Positions 49,181-58,090 are shown, counted from the stretch's first letter. The stretch: DNA of 64,000 nucleotides from Promicromonosporaceae bacterium (GCA_009783295.1 WRHK01000004.1:1-64000); one strand, 5' to 3'. Notes: generated from the sequence alone by a model not told the origin. Translations and numbers: made by a program.

Positions 49181-49216
49181 CGAGGGGCCGGAACCCGTAC
49201 GGGTTCCGGCCCCTCG
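49181..49216 (+). terminator. Terminator of glyS
   Basis: A perfect 16-nt stem (CGAGGGGCCGGAACCC with its complement) around GTAC, 13 bp after the stop, is followed by TCGTTGTTG. It is also usable on the minus strand for the small membrane gene. Confidence 0.85.
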
Positions 49217-49240
49217 TCGTTGTGGACGGCGTCCGTGCCG

Positions 49241-49393
49241 CTAGGCGCGCGTTCGGGAACGCGTGAACAGCATTCCGACCAGGCTGACGACCAGCACGAT
49301 GATCCCGATCCAGATCAGGATGTGTGCGATGCCTGTCAGTCCGAGGACGAGCAGGACGATGCCGGCGATGATCAAGACGAGCCACAGGGGCAC
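49241..49393 (-). CDS. 50-aa membrane microprotein
   Basis: The peptide starts VPLWLVLIIAGIVLLVLGLT and has two hydrophobic spans separated by GIAHIL, ending FTRSRTRA. AAGGAGG stands 5-6 nt before the GTG at 49393, a much better site than any upstream codon. It resembles the abundant small membrane proteins of Micrococcales (LysM/DUF-type stress-induced), but no specific family is assigned. Convergent with glyS. Confidence 0.65.
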   Translation of the reverse strand: MPLWLVLIIAGIVLLVLGLTGIAHILIWIGIIVLVVSLVGMLFTRSRTRA

Positions 49394-49483
49394 GGGAACC
49401 TCCTTCTCCGGTCGGCACCGGTGGGCGCCGCTCCTTCGACCGTCACGCGGTTCCGGGTGACTCGCACGCGGGACGAGGCCGCC

Positions 49484-49563
49484 CAAGCCCGCGAGATAGA
49501 GCCCGGCGCCGCGAGTTAGAGCGGTCTGCCCGCTCTAACTCGCGGCGTCGGGCTCTGTCTCGC
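49484..49563. repeat. Second copy of the 20-bp-period repeat: two direct and two inverted units
   Basis: Left arm 49491-49524 and right arm 49530-49563 are 34 nt each and pair with about two mismatches around TCTGC. Each arm contains GCGAGATAGAGCC and GCGAGTTAGAGC units at 20-bp spacing, the same family as 5161-5350. It lies just beyond the MFS gene's stop and may terminate it. Confidence 0.85.
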
Positions 49564-49577
49564 GGGGAGCCCGGGGG

Positions 49578-51050
49578 TCAGTGGTCGACGCGCTTCGGGA
49601 GGGCGAAGACCAGCAGGAACGCCAGCACCGCCAGTGCGGCGCTGACCGCCATCGCCTGCGACGCCGCGTGCATGAACGCGTCCGGGATGGTGGTGGGGCC
49701 GGGGCGGCCCGCCGGGATGTGCAGCGAGCCGAACAGCACCGAGCCGATGACGGCGATGCCCGCCGCGGAGCCGATGCGCTGAGCCGTGCCCACGACGCCC
49801 GACGCCGCGCCGGCCTCCTCGCGCTCCACCGTCGCGACGATGAACTGCGCGTTCGGCGCGATGAACATGCCCGACCCGATGCCGGCGATCAGCAGCGGCG
49901 CGAGCAGGATCCAGTTGGTGAGGCTGGTCGCGTCGACGGCCTCGAGCACGATCCACACGGCCACGAGCCCGACGGCCACCAGGCCGGTGCCCACGATCAG
50001 CACGGCGCGGCCCAGGCGGGCGGCCAGCCGGTCGGACTGCGAGGCACCGATGATCGACCCGATGGCGAACGGGATGGACACCAGGCCGGACGAGAGCGCC
50101 GTGTGCCCCAGGCCCGCCTGCCACAGGATCGAGATGGTGAAGAAGATGCTGGTGAAGGCCGCGAAGTACACCATCGCCAGGATCACGCCGCCGGTGAAGT
50201 GGCCGTGCGAGAACAGGCGCGGCGGCACGAGCGGAACCTGCCCGCGGCGCACGACGGCCAGCTCCCACAGACCGAAGAGCACCAGCAGCACGACGCCGCC
50301 CGCGATCGACAGCCACGTCCACAGCGGCCAGCCGGCGTCCTGCCCCTGGATGAGCGGCACCAGCAGGGCCACGAGCGACCCGGCCAGCAGCACGAGCCCC
50401 AGCGCGTCGACGCCGCGCGCCTCGCCGCCCGCGACGATGCGCGGCAGCAGCAGGATCGCCGCCGTGACGGCGATGACACCGAACGGCAGGTTGACGAAGA
50501 AGATGGTGCGCCAGCCGTGCCCGGTGCCGAAGGCCTGGATGAGCAGGCCACCGACGATCGGGCCGAGCGCCGTGGAGAAGCCGATGGTGGCGCCCATGAC
50601 GGCGAACGCCTTGCCGCGCAGCGGCCCGGGGAACATCAGCTGGACCAGCGCGGTGACCGCGGGGAAGAACATGCCGCCGAACAGGCCCTGGACCACGCGG
50701 CCCACGATGAGCGACGTCGGGCCGGTGGCGAGGCCGCACCACAGCGAGGCGAGCGTGAACCCGGCCAGGCCGATGATGAAGATCCAGGTGTGCCCGAACC
50801 GGTCGCCCAGCCGCCCGGCGGGGATGAGGGCCAGGCCGAACGCGAGCGCGTACCCGGAGATGATCCACGAGAGCGTGGACTCCGACGCCGAGAGGCTGGT
50901 GCGGATGGTCGGCAGCGCCACGTTGACGATCGTGGTGTCGAGCAGCGCCATGGCGACGCCCAGCAGCAGCACCGAGAGGGAGAGCCAGGTGCGGCGTGGG
51001 ACGGTGAACGGGGGTGCCGCGCTCGTGGCGGACGCGGTCGTGTCAGACAT
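49578..51050 (-). CDS. DHA2-type MFS multidrug exporter
   Basis: The 490-aa protein has about 14 helices. The first-helix motif is LDTTIVNVALPTI, motif A is GRLGDRFG, and motif C is GFSTALGPIVGGLL, all typical of EmrB/QacA drug:H+ antiporters. It overlaps the upstream PadR regulator gene by 8 bp, so the pair is one unit and the exporter is probably induced by a ligand of PadR. Substrate unknown. Confidence 0.9.
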   Translation of the reverse strand: MSDTTASATSAAPPFTVPRRTWLSLSVLLLGVAMALLDTTIVNVALPTIRTSLSASESTLSWIISGYALAFGLALIPAGRLGDRFGHTWIFIIGLAGFTLASLWCGLATGPTSLIVGRVVQGLFGGMFFPAVTALVQLMFPGPLRGKAFAVMGATIGFSTALGPIVGGLLIQAFGTGHGWRTIFFVNLPFGVIAVTAAILLLPRIVAGGEARGVDALGLVLLAGSLVALLVPLIQGQDAGWPLWTWLSIAGGVVLLVLFGLWELAVVRRGQVPLVPPRLFSHGHFTGGVILAMVYFAAFTSIFFTISILWQAGLGHTALSSGLVSIPFAIGSIIGASQSDRLAARLGRAVLIVGTGLVAVGLVAVWIVLEAVDATSLTNWILLAPLLIAGIGSGMFIAPNAQFIVATVEREEAGAASGVVGTAQRIGSAAGIAVIGSVLFGSLHIPAGRPGPTTIPDAFMHAASQAMAVSAALAVLAFLLVFALPKRVDH

Positions 51051-51612
51051 GGGAGTCCTTCCGGGAGAGCTCGTCGGCGACGATCTCGGGGACGGCGGCG
51101 AGCAGCCGCTCGTGGAACTCGACCTCCGCGTTCAGGCGGTCGGTCGTGTGGGTGAGGGTGAGGCGTTCGGCCACCGTGAGGTGCTGGTCGATCGCGACGA
51201 GCTGCGCGCGGTGGGCCGCGACCTGCTCGTGGAGCGCCGCGAGCCGGTCCTTGAGGACCGTCGCGAGGTTGTCGAGGTGGCCCGGCTGGGGCCGGGCGAG
51301 GGGGTAGTCGGCGGGGTCGGGCCGCAGCCCGACGACGGCGAGCGCCGACACGTGGAGCTCGTCGAGGGCGGCGCGGCCGGCGTCGGTGACGTCCAGCACG
51401 CGGCGCGGCGGGTAGTTGCCCTCACGCTCGGTGCGGACGGCCTCGACCAGGCCTTCCGCCTCGAGGCGCTTGAGGGCGCCGTAGAGGGAGCCGACGGTGA
51501 TGTCCGTCCACTCGTCGACGTGCTCCTGCTCCGCGAGCGCCCGCATTTGGTGCCCGTGCATGGGGCCGTGGCGGACGAGGGAGTCCAGGATGAAGAGGCG
51601 GACCGTGGACAC
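51043..51612 (-). CDS. PadR-family transcriptional regulator
   Basis: The 189-aa regulator has winged-helix VRLFILDSLVRHGPMHGHQM, ITVGSLYGALKRLEAEGLVE and a PadR C-terminal helix domain (Vir_act_alpha_C-like). An 8-6-8 palindrome lies 2 bp upstream of the chosen GTG at 51612. A longer ATG start at 51648 would place the operator inside the gene and is rejected. It probably represses itself and the overlapping MFS exporter gene. Confidence 0.88.
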   Translation of the reverse strand: MSTVRLFILDSLVRHGPMHGHQMRALAEQEHVDEWTDITVGSLYGALKRLEAEGLVEAVRTEREGNYPPRRVLDVTDAGRAALDELHVSALAVVGLRPDPADYPLARPQPGHLDNLATVLKDRLAALHEQVAAHRAQLVAIDQHLTVAERLTLTHTTDRLNAEVEFHERLLAAVPEIVADELSRKDSHV

Positions 51613-51614
51613 GC

Positions 51615-51636
51615 GACTACTCTCGCACGAGTAGTC
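51615..51636 (-). promoter_or_regulatory. PadR operator palindrome overlapping a leaderless -10
   Basis: GACTACTC-N6-GAGTAGTC is a perfect inverted repeat. On the minus strand GAGAGT (51619-51624) within it lies 6 nt from the GTG at 51612 and could be the -10, so bound PadR would block the polymerase. Confidence 0.7.
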
Positions 51637-51652
51637 GGGATATGGCAACGGG

Positions 51653-52387
51653 TCAGGACGACCGGAACCGGGCCAGGAACTCCCGGGTGCGCGCCTCGCG
51701 GGGCGCCGCGAGCAGCTCGCGCGCCGGCCCCTGCTCGACGATGCCGCCCTGGTCGAGGAACACGACGCGGTCGGCGACGTCGCGCGCGAACGCCATCTCG
51801 TGCGTGGCCATGACGATCGTCGACCCGTTCTCCTTGAGGGAGCGCACCAGGTCCAGCACCTCGCCCACGAGCTCGGGGTCCAGCGCGGAGGTGATCTCGT
51901 CGAGCAGCAGCAGCTCGGGGTCGGTGGCGATGGCCCGCACGATCGCGACGCGCTGCTGCTGGCCGCCCGACAGGGTGTCGGGGTAGGCGCGGGCCTTGCC
52001 GGCCAGCCCGATGCCCTCCAGGAGCGACAGCGCGCGGGCCTCGGCGTCGCGCCGCGGCACCCGGTGCACGACGCGCGCCGCGAGCGTCACGTTGTCGAGC
52101 ACCGACAGGTGCGGGAACAGGTTGTACGACTGGAAGACGGTGCCGATGCGGGCACGGACGGCGTCGGCGTCGACGCGCGGGTCGGTGATGTCCTCGCCGC
52201 CCAGCAGGATCTGGCCGTCGTCGACGTGCTCCAGCAGCGACGCGGTGCGCAGCAGCGTCGACTTGCCCGAGCCGCTCGCGCCGATGAGGGCGACCACCTC
52301 GTGCCGCTCGACGTCGAGGTCGACGCCGCGCAGCACCTCGTGGTCGCCGAACGCACACCACACCCCGCGCAGAGACAGGACGGTCAC
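51653..52387 (-). CDS. Amino-acid-type ABC transporter ATP-binding protein
   Basis: The 244-aa GlnQ-like ATPase has Walker A GASGSGKSTLLR, TVFQSYNLFPHLSVLDN, signature LSGGQQQRVAI and LLLLDEITSALDPELVGEV. It is coupled to the upstream permease (GTGA). No binding-protein gene is adjacent, so substrate supply must come from elsewhere. Confidence 0.9.
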   Translation of the reverse strand: MTVLSLRGVWCAFGDHEVLRGVDLDVERHEVVALIGASGSGKSTLLRTASLLEHVDDGQILLGGEDITDPRVDADAVRARIGTVFQSYNLFPHLSVLDNVTLAARVVHRVPRRDAEARALSLLEGIGLAGKARAYPDTLSGGQQQRVAIVRAIATDPELLLLDEITSALDPELVGEVLDLVRSLKENGSTIVMATHEMAFARDVADRVVFLDQGGIVEQGPARELLAAPREARTREFLARFRSS

Positions 52388-53229
52388 ACGATCGCCCCCG
52401 CCTGCTCGCGCCGGCGCAGCCGCGCCGTGTACCAGTCGGTCAGCCGGATCACGGGCAGGGCGAGCAGCACGAACAGCAGCCCGGCCACCACGTACGGCGT
52501 GAAGTTGAAGTCGCGCGACGTCTCGATCTGGGCCGCGCGCACGGCATCGATCGCGCCGAGCACGGAGATGAGGCCGACGTCCTTCTGCATGGCCACCAGG
52601 TCGTTGAGCAGCGCGGGCGCCACCTTGCGCACGGCCTGCGGCAGCACCACGCGCCGCAGCGTCTGCCCGTGCGTGAGCCCGAGCCCGCGGGCGGCGAGCC
52701 GCTGCGACGGGTGCACGGACTCGATGCCGGCGCGCCACACCTCGGCCACGTACGCCGAGTACACGAGCACCAGCGCGATGGTGCCCCACACGGAGGCGTC
52801 GAGGCGGGGGAAGATCCGCAGCCCCGGCACGCCGAACCCCACGAGGTACAGCACGATGATCAGCGGCATCCCGCGGAACAGGTCGGTGTACCCGGCGGCG
52901 AGCGCCCGCAGCGGGAAGAACACGGGCCCACGGAGAGTACGCAGCGTGGCCACGACCAGGGACAGCAGCAGCGTCCCGACGGCGGCCACCACCAGCACGC
53001 GCACGTTGAGCCACAGGCCGGACAGCACCACGGGGAAGGACCGCCGGGCGGCGTCGAGGTCGAAGAACGAGTGGACGACGCGAGGCCAGCCGGGCGCCGC
53101 GCGCAGCGCCAGCACCACCACCGCGGCGAACACCACCGTGCTCACCAGCGAGACGAGCACCGACCGGTACCCCTGCCGCTTGCGGAAGGCGCGACGCTCG
53201 AGCTCGAGCTCGCTGGGCTGGTGGGGCAC
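52384..53229 (-). CDS. Amino-acid-type ABC transporter permease
   Basis: The 281-aa HisM/GlnP-type protein has a basic N-terminal extension, five membrane helices and the EAA-type loop (EVWRAGIESVHPSQRLAARGLG). Family motifs include LFRGMPLIIVLYLVGFG and AVRKVAPALLNDLVAMQKD. As the only permease it probably homodimerises. An 18-bp palindrome lies 8 bp upstream of the GTG start. The substrate-binding protein is missing from the locus. Confidence 0.9.
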   Translation of the reverse strand: MPHQPSELELERRAFRKRQGYRSVLVSLVSTVVFAAVVVLALRAAPGWPRVVHSFFDLDAARRSFPVVLSGLWLNVRVLVVAAVGTLLLSLVVATLRTLRGPVFFPLRALAAGYTDLFRGMPLIIVLYLVGFGVPGLRIFPRLDASVWGTIALVLVYSAYVAEVWRAGIESVHPSQRLAARGLGLTHGQTLRRVVLPQAVRKVAPALLNDLVAMQKDVGLISVLGAIDAVRAAQIETSRDFNFTPYVVAGLLFVLLALPVIRLTDWYTARLRRREQAGAIV

Positions 53230-53236
53230 GCGCCCA

Positions 53237-53254
53237 GCATGACAGTTGTCATGC
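53237..53254. promoter_or_regulatory. 18-bp palindrome upstream of the ABC permease gene
   Basis: GCATGACA and TGTCATGC flank GT. It is the only extended palindrome between this operon and the divergent ABC exporter, so it could regulate either. The regulator is unknown. Confidence 0.55.
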
Positions 53255-53310
53255 CCGGACGGTGACGCCCGGAGGTGCCCCTCATCACGGCGCGGCGGGA
53301 GGCTCGAGCC

Positions 53311-54240
53311 ATGAACAACGCATCGGTTCCCGCGCTCGAACTGCGCGCGCTCGTCAAGGAGTTCCGCTCGCCCGGCACCGTCGTCCGCGCGGTCGACGGC
53401 CTGGACCTGACCATCGAGCCGGGCGAGGTCGTCGCCTTTCTCGGCCCGAACGGCGCCGGCAAGACCACCACGATCGACATGGTGCTGGGCCTGGCCGAGC
53501 CGACGTCGGGCTCCGTGCACGTGCTCGGCGGGACGCCCGCCGACGCCGTCGCCGCCGGCCGCGTCGCCGCCGTCATGCAGACCGGAGGCCTGCTGCGCGA
53601 CCTCTCGGTCGCCGAGACCGTCGCGCTCACCGGCGCGCTCTACGGCAGCGACGTCGACCCGCTGCCGTACCTGCGGCGCGCCGGCATCGCCGACATCGCC
53701 GACCGCCCCGTCGGCAAGTGCTCCGGCGGCCAGCAGCAGCGCCTGCGCTTCGCGATGGCCCTGGTGCCCGACCCGGACCTGCTGCTGCTCGACGAGCCCA
53801 CCACCGGCATGGACGTGGAGGGCCGCCGCGAGTTCTGGGCCGCCATCCGCGCCGACGCCGCCCGCGGCCGCACCGTCGTCTTCGCCACGCACTACCTGGA
53901 GGAGGCCGACGCGTACGCCGACCGGATCGTCATGGTCAGCCACGGCCGCGTCGTCGCCGACGGCACCTCGGCCGAGGTCAAGGCGCTCTCGTCCGGCCGC
54001 ATGGTCTCCGCCGAGATCGACGACGACGACGCCCGCGCCACCGCCGTCGACGTCGTGGCCGCCCTGGCCGGCGTCGACTCCGTCGAGGAGCGCGGCACCC
54101 GCCTGCTGGTGCGCGCCTCCGACTCCGACGCCGTGCTGCGCGTCCTGCTCAACCGCACCTCGGCGCACGACGTCGAGGTCACCGCCCACAACCTCGAGGA
54201 CGCCTTCCTGGCCCTCACCACCGAAGGGAACGCGCGATGA
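53311..54240 (+). CDS. DrrA-type ABC exporter ATP-binding protein
   Basis: The 309-aa ATPase has Walker A GPNGAGKTTTID, signature KCSGGQQQRLRFAMAL, Walker B LLLLDEPTTGMD and a C-terminal DUF4162-like tail (VEVTAHNLEDAFLALT). GGAGG lies 9-13 nt before the ATG at 53311. It overlaps the permease gene by ATGA. It belongs with the two-component system downstream, a common arrangement for antibiotic or lipid exporters. Confidence 0.9.
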   Translation: MNNASVPALELRALVKEFRSPGTVVRAVDGLDLTIEPGEVVAFLGPNGAGKTTTIDMVLGLAEPTSGSVHVLGGTPADAVAAGRVAAVMQTGGLLRDLSVAETVALTGALYGSDVDPLPYLRRAGIADIADRPVGKCSGGQQQRLRFAMALVPDPDLLLLDEPTTGMDVEGRREFWAAIRADAARGRTVVFATHYLEEADAYADRIVMVSHGRVVADGTSAEVKALSSGRMVSAEIDDDDARATAVDVVAALAGVDSVEERGTRLLVRASDSDAVLRVLLNRTSAHDVEVTAHNLEDAFLALTTEGNAR

Positions 54241-55049
54241 GCGCCGTCACCGCGACCACCGCCGGCACCACCACGAGCACCATCGCGCTCGCAGGGCGCC
54301 CCGTCAGCCGCAGCCTCGTCAACCGCCGGTACATCCGCATCGAGCTCAAGCGCGTGGCCCGCAACCGCCGCGCCCTGATCTTCGGGCTGATCATGCCCGT
54401 CGCGTTCCTGCTGATCTTCGGCACGGACGCCAGCTACCGCACCACCATGATCTCCGCGCACACCAACGTCACCGCCTGGATCACCATCTCGATGGCGCTG
54501 TACGGGGCCATGGTCGCCGCCGTCTCGGGCGGAGCGAGCGTGTCCGTCGAGCGCGCCCAGGGGTGGACGCGGCACCTGCGCCTGACGCCCCTGCGGCCGG
54601 CGGCGTACATCCTCACCAAGCTCACCGGGGCGCTCGCCCTGGGCGGCGTGTCCGTCGCCGTGACGCTCGCCGTCGGCGCCGGGATGCACGCCCGGATGAC
54701 GGCCGCCGCCTGGGTGGGCGGTGCGCTGCTCGCCTGGCTCGGCTCCACCGTGTTCGCCGCGTTCGGGCTGTTCATGGGGTACCTGCTGCCCACCGAGAAC
54801 ATCATGCAGATCCTCGGCCCCGTCACCGCGCTGCTCTCCTTCGCCGGCGGCCTGTTCGTGCCGCTGACGCAGGGGTCGGTGTTCTACCACATCGCCCAGT
54901 TCACGCCCGTGTACGGCATGGCCGAGCTGGTGCGCTGGCCCCTCGGCGGGGACTTCTCCTGGGTCGCCGTGGTCAACGTGGTGGCCTGGGGCGCCCTGTT
55001 CGGGCTCGGCGCCGCCTGGCGGTTCCGCCGAGACACGGCGCGCGTCTGA
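54237..55049 (+). CDS. ABC-2 type exporter permease
   Basis: The 270-aa protein with six helices (IFGLIMPVAFLLIFGT, AMVAAVSGGASVSVERAQGW, GYLLPTENIMQILGPVTALLSFAGG) partners the upstream ATPase. ERAQGWTRHLRLTPL is the typical ABC-2 cytoplasmic loop. A sensor kinase gene starts about 25 bp later, and the four genes probably form one operon. Confidence 0.9.
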   Translation: MSAVTATTAGTTTSTIALAGRPVSRSLVNRRYIRIELKRVARNRRALIFGLIMPVAFLLIFGTDASYRTTMISAHTNVTAWITISMALYGAMVAAVSGGASVSVERAQGWTRHLRLTPLRPAAYILTKLTGALALGGVSVAVTLAVGAGMHARMTAAAWVGGALLAWLGSTVFAAFGLFMGYLLPTENIMQILGPVTALLSFAGGLFVPLTQGSVFYHIAQFTPVYGMAELVRWPLGGDFSWVAVVNVVAWGALFGLGAAWRFRRDTARV

Positions 55050-55074
55050 CCGTTGCTGTGGGACGGTGTGCATC

Positions 55075-56262
55075 GTGACGACACCGCAGCCGCAAGGGTC
55101 GCGAGGGCTGCCTCGGCCCGTCGTGAGCGACACCACCTGGTGGGGTGCCCCCCTGGTCCGCGGACCGGGGCGGGCACCCTTCGGGCGCTCCGACGTGTGG
55201 CGGCGGTTCGGGCCCGCGTTCGGGCTCGTGTGGCTCGTGTTCCTCTCGGAGCCGCTCACCGCCGCGTTCGAGGCACCGCACGTCTGGATGCGGGTGGTGG
55301 GCGTCGTCGGGACGGTCGGCGTCGCCGCCATCTTCGGCGTCTCGACGTACTCCTTCCGGTTCCGGGAGGTGCCCAACCGGGTGGTCGTCACGGTGCTCGG
55401 GGTGCAGACGGGGTTCGTCGCGCTCGCCTGCGTGGCCGGGCAGCAGCGCGGGCTCGTCACGGGGACGTTCGTGGGCGTCACAGCCGTGTTCCTGCTGCAG
55501 CGGCCGTCGTCGCTCGTCGTGGCCGCGGCGTTCTCCCTCCTGTCCTTCGGGCTGCCGCGCGTGATCCCCGGCTGGGTGCCCGAGGACTCGACCGTGGTGT
55601 CCGGCCTGCTCGCCGCCCTGGCGGTCTACGGGTTCACCCAGCTCATCGTCCGCAACCGCCAGCTGTTCCGCGCCCAGGAGGAGGTCGGCGCCCTCGCCGC
55701 CACCCAGGAGCGCGAGCGCCTCGCCCGCGACGTGCACGACGTCGTCGGGCACTCGCTCACCGTCGTGTCCGTCAAGGCCGAGCTCGCCGCCCGCCTGGTG
55801 CACGACGACCCCGACCGCGCCGCCGCCGAGCTCGCCGACATCCAGCGGCTCACGCGGTCGGCGCTCGCCGACGTGCGCGGCATGGTCTCGGGGGAGCGCT
55901 CCGTGACGCTGGCGGGCGAGCTCGCGGCCGCGCGTTTCGCGTACGACGCCGCGGGCGTCGAGGCGCGGCTGCCCGGCGCGGTCGACGACGTCGCTCCCGA
56001 CCGCCAGGAGCTGTTCGCGTGGGTGCTGCGCGAGGCCACCACCAACGTGCTGCGGCATGCCGCCGCCACGCGCGTGGTCGTCACGCTCGACGGGCACCAG
56101 ATCGCCGTGGACGACGACGGCCGCGGCACCGACGCGGCCACGACGCTCGGCGGCAACGGGCTGCGCGGCCTCGCGGAGCGTGCCCGGACGGCGGGCGCGA
56201 CGCTCATCACCAGCCGCGGCTCGCTGGGCGGGTTCGGCGTCGCCGTGAGGTTCCCGTCGTGA
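55075..56262 (+). CDS. Sensor histidine kinase (HisKA_3 type)
   Basis: The 395-aa membrane kinase has an N-terminal helix bundle of about five spans, then phospho-acceptor His in ERLARDVHDVVGHSLTVV and an ATPase domain (TNVLRHAAATRVVV, DDDGRGTD, GGNGLRGLAERA). It is similar to DesK-class kinases that monitor the membrane and control adjacent exporters. GTG at 55075 chosen; GTG at 55066 is possible. It overlaps the response-regulator gene by 4 bp. Confidence 0.9.
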   Translation: MTTPQPQGSRGLPRPVVSDTTWWGAPLVRGPGRAPFGRSDVWRRFGPAFGLVWLVFLSEPLTAAFEAPHVWMRVVGVVGTVGVAAIFGVSTYSFRFREVPNRVVVTVLGVQTGFVALACVAGQQRGLVTGTFVGVTAVFLLQRPSSLVVAAAFSLLSFGLPRVIPGWVPEDSTVVSGLLAALAVYGFTQLIVRNRQLFRAQEEVGALAATQERERLARDVHDVVGHSLTVVSVKAELAARLVHDDPDRAAAELADIQRLTRSALADVRGMVSGERSVTLAGELAAARFAYDAAGVEARLPGAVDDVAPDRQELFAWVLREATTNVLRHAAATRVVVTLDGHQIAVDDDGRGTDAATTLGGNGLRGLAERARTAGATLITSRGSLGGFGVAVRFPS

Positions 56263-56864
56263 TCCGGCTGCTGCTCGCCGACGACCAGGCGCTCGTGCGC
56301 GGCGCCCTCGCCGCCCTGCTGGACCTCGAGGCCGACCTCACCGTGGTGGCCCAGGTGGGCCGCGGCGACGAGGTGGTCCCCGCCGCCCGCGCGGCGGACG
56401 CCGACGTCGCGCTGCTCGACGTCGAGATGCCCGGCATGGACGGCATCGCCGCGGCGGCCGCCCTGCGCGCCGACGTGCCCCGCTGCCGGTCGCTCATCGT
56501 CACCACCTTCGGGCGGCCGGGCTACCTGCGGCGGGCCCTGGATGCCGGAGCCAGCGGGTTCGTGGTCAAGGACACCCCGGCCGAACAGCTCGCCGACGCC
56601 GTGCGGCGCGTGCACAACGGCCTGCGCGTGGTCGACCCGGAGCTGGCCGTGGCGACCCTCGCCGTGGGGGACAGCCCGCTGACCGACCGGGAGCGCGAGG
56701 TGCTCGCTCTCGCGGAGCGCGGCGGCACCGTCGCGCAGATCGCCCGGGCTGCCTACCTGTCCGAGGGGACGGTGCGCAACTACCTCTCCGCGGCCATCGG
56801 GAAGACGGGCGCGCGCACCCGGGCGGAGGCCGTCCACCTCGCACGCGAGAACGGCTGGCTGTAG
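56259..56864 (+). CDS. NarL/DesR-family response regulator
   Basis: The 201-aa regulator has a receiver domain (LLLADDQALVRGALAALL, phospho-acceptor Asp in DVALLDVEMPGMDG, Lys in FVVKD) and a LuxR-type DNA-binding domain (LTDREREVLALAERGGTVAQIARAAYLSEGTVRN). The cognate kinase is immediately upstream. The pair probably controls the exporter genes at 53311-55049. Confidence 0.92.
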   Translation: MIRLLLADDQALVRGALAALLDLEADLTVVAQVGRGDEVVPAARAADADVALLDVEMPGMDGIAAAAALRADVPRCRSLIVTTFGRPGYLRRALDAGASGFVVKDTPAEQLADAVRRVHNGLRVVDPELAVATLAVGDSPLTDREREVLALAERGGTVAQIARAAYLSEGTVRNYLSAAIGKTGARTRAEAVHLARENGWL

Positions 56865-56883
56865 GGGTCCGCGGGGCCGGTGG

Positions 56884-56889
56884 GAGAAT
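56884..56889 (+). promoter_or_regulatory. -10 hexamer GAGAAT of the dus gene
   Basis: GAGAAT, 7 nt, then ATG at 56897. The alternative ATG at 56888 lies inside the hexamer and is therefore unlikely. Confidence 0.4.
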
Positions 56890-56896
56890 GGCGGCC

Positions 56897-58090
56897 ATGA
56901 CGACCTCCACCCTCGACACCGCGCAGCGCGTGCTCCCCCCGCTGCAGATCGGCCCGATCACGGTGGACACCCCCGTGGTGCTGGCGCCCATGGCGGGGGT
57001 CACCAACACCGCGTTCCGCACGCTGTGCCGGGAGGCGGGCGCGTCCGCCGGGCACCACCCGGGGCTCTACGTCGCGGAGATGGTGACGTCGCGCGCGCTG
57101 GTCGAGCGCAACACCGAGGCCCTGCGCATCGTCACGTTCGGCCCGGAGGAGACGCCCCGCTCGGCGCAGGTCTACGGCGTCGACCCGGCCACGGTGGGCG
57201 AGGCCGTGCGGATCATCGCCGCCGAGGAACGCGCCGACCACGTCGACCTCAACTTCGGCTGCCCCGTGCCCAAGGTGACGCGCAAGGGCGGCGGCGGCGC
57301 GCTGCCGTGGAAGCGGCAGCTCTTCACCGACATCGTCCGGGCCGCCGTGCAGGCCGCCGAGCCGTACGGGGTGCCGGTCACCATCAAGATGCGCGAGGGC
57401 ATCGACGAGGACCACCTGACGTACCTCGAGGCCGGCACCATCGCCGAGAGCCTCGGCGTCGCCGCCGTCGCCCTGCACGCCCGCACCGTCGCGCAGCACT
57501 ACTCGGGCGAGGCGCGCTGGGCTTCGATCGCGCGCCTCAAGGAGGCCGTCACGTCGATCCCCGTGCTGGGCAACGGCGACATCTGGTCCGCCGAGGACGC
57601 CCTGCGCATGGTTGACGAGACCGGGGCCGACGGCGTCGTCGTCGGGCGCGGGTGCCAGGGGCGGCCGTGGCTGTTCGCCGACCTCGCGGCGGCGTTCCAC
57701 GGGCAGACCGTGCGCGTGCGGCCCACGCTCTCCCAGGTGGCCGACACCGTCTACCGCCACGGCGAGCTGATGATCGACTACTACGACGGCGACGAGGGCA
57801 AGGGCGTCCGCGACCTGCGCAAGCACATGGCCTGGTACCTCAAGGGCTACGCCGTGGGCGGGGAGGCGCGGCACGCGCTCGCGCTCGTGTCGTCGCTCGC
57901 CGAGCTGCGCTCGCTGCTCGACGCCCTGGGCGACGCGCCGTACCCGGGCAAGGACGCCGAGGGCCAGCGCGGCCGGGCCGGCACGCCCAAGACGCCGCAC
58001 CTGCCGTACGGCTGGCTCGACTCGCGCGACCTCTCCCCGGAGTGGGAGGAGAAGCTCCGCGAGGCGGAGCTGAGCGTGAGCGGGGGCTGA
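56897..58090 (+). CDS. dusB: tRNA-dihydrouridine synthase
   Basis: The 397-aa FMN enzyme reduces uridines in the tRNA D-loop. Motifs are VLAPMAGVTNTAFRTLCREA, YVAEMVTSRAL, catalytic Cys in VDLNFGCPVPKVTRKGGG, and GADGVVVGRGCQGRPW. The ATG at 56897 is set by the leaderless -10. Convergent with the glucosidase gene, with an inverted-repeat terminator between. The substrate uridine cannot be told from sequence. Confidence 0.92.
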   Translation: MTTSTLDTAQRVLPPLQIGPITVDTPVVLAPMAGVTNTAFRTLCREAGASAGHHPGLYVAEMVTSRALVERNTEALRIVTFGPEETPRSAQVYGVDPATVGEAVRIIAAEERADHVDLNFGCPVPKVTRKGGGGALPWKRQLFTDIVRAAVQAAEPYGVPVTIKMREGIDEDHLTYLEAGTIAESLGVAAVALHARTVAQHYSGEARWASIARLKEAVTSIPVLGNGDIWSAEDALRMVDETGADGVVVGRGCQGRPWLFADLAAAFHGQTVRVRPTLSQVADTVYRHGELMIDYYDGDEGKGVRDLRKHMAWYLKGYAVGGEARHALALVSSLAELRSLLDALGDAPYPGKDAEGQRGRAGTPKTPHLPYGWLDSRDLSPEWEEKLREAELSVSGG

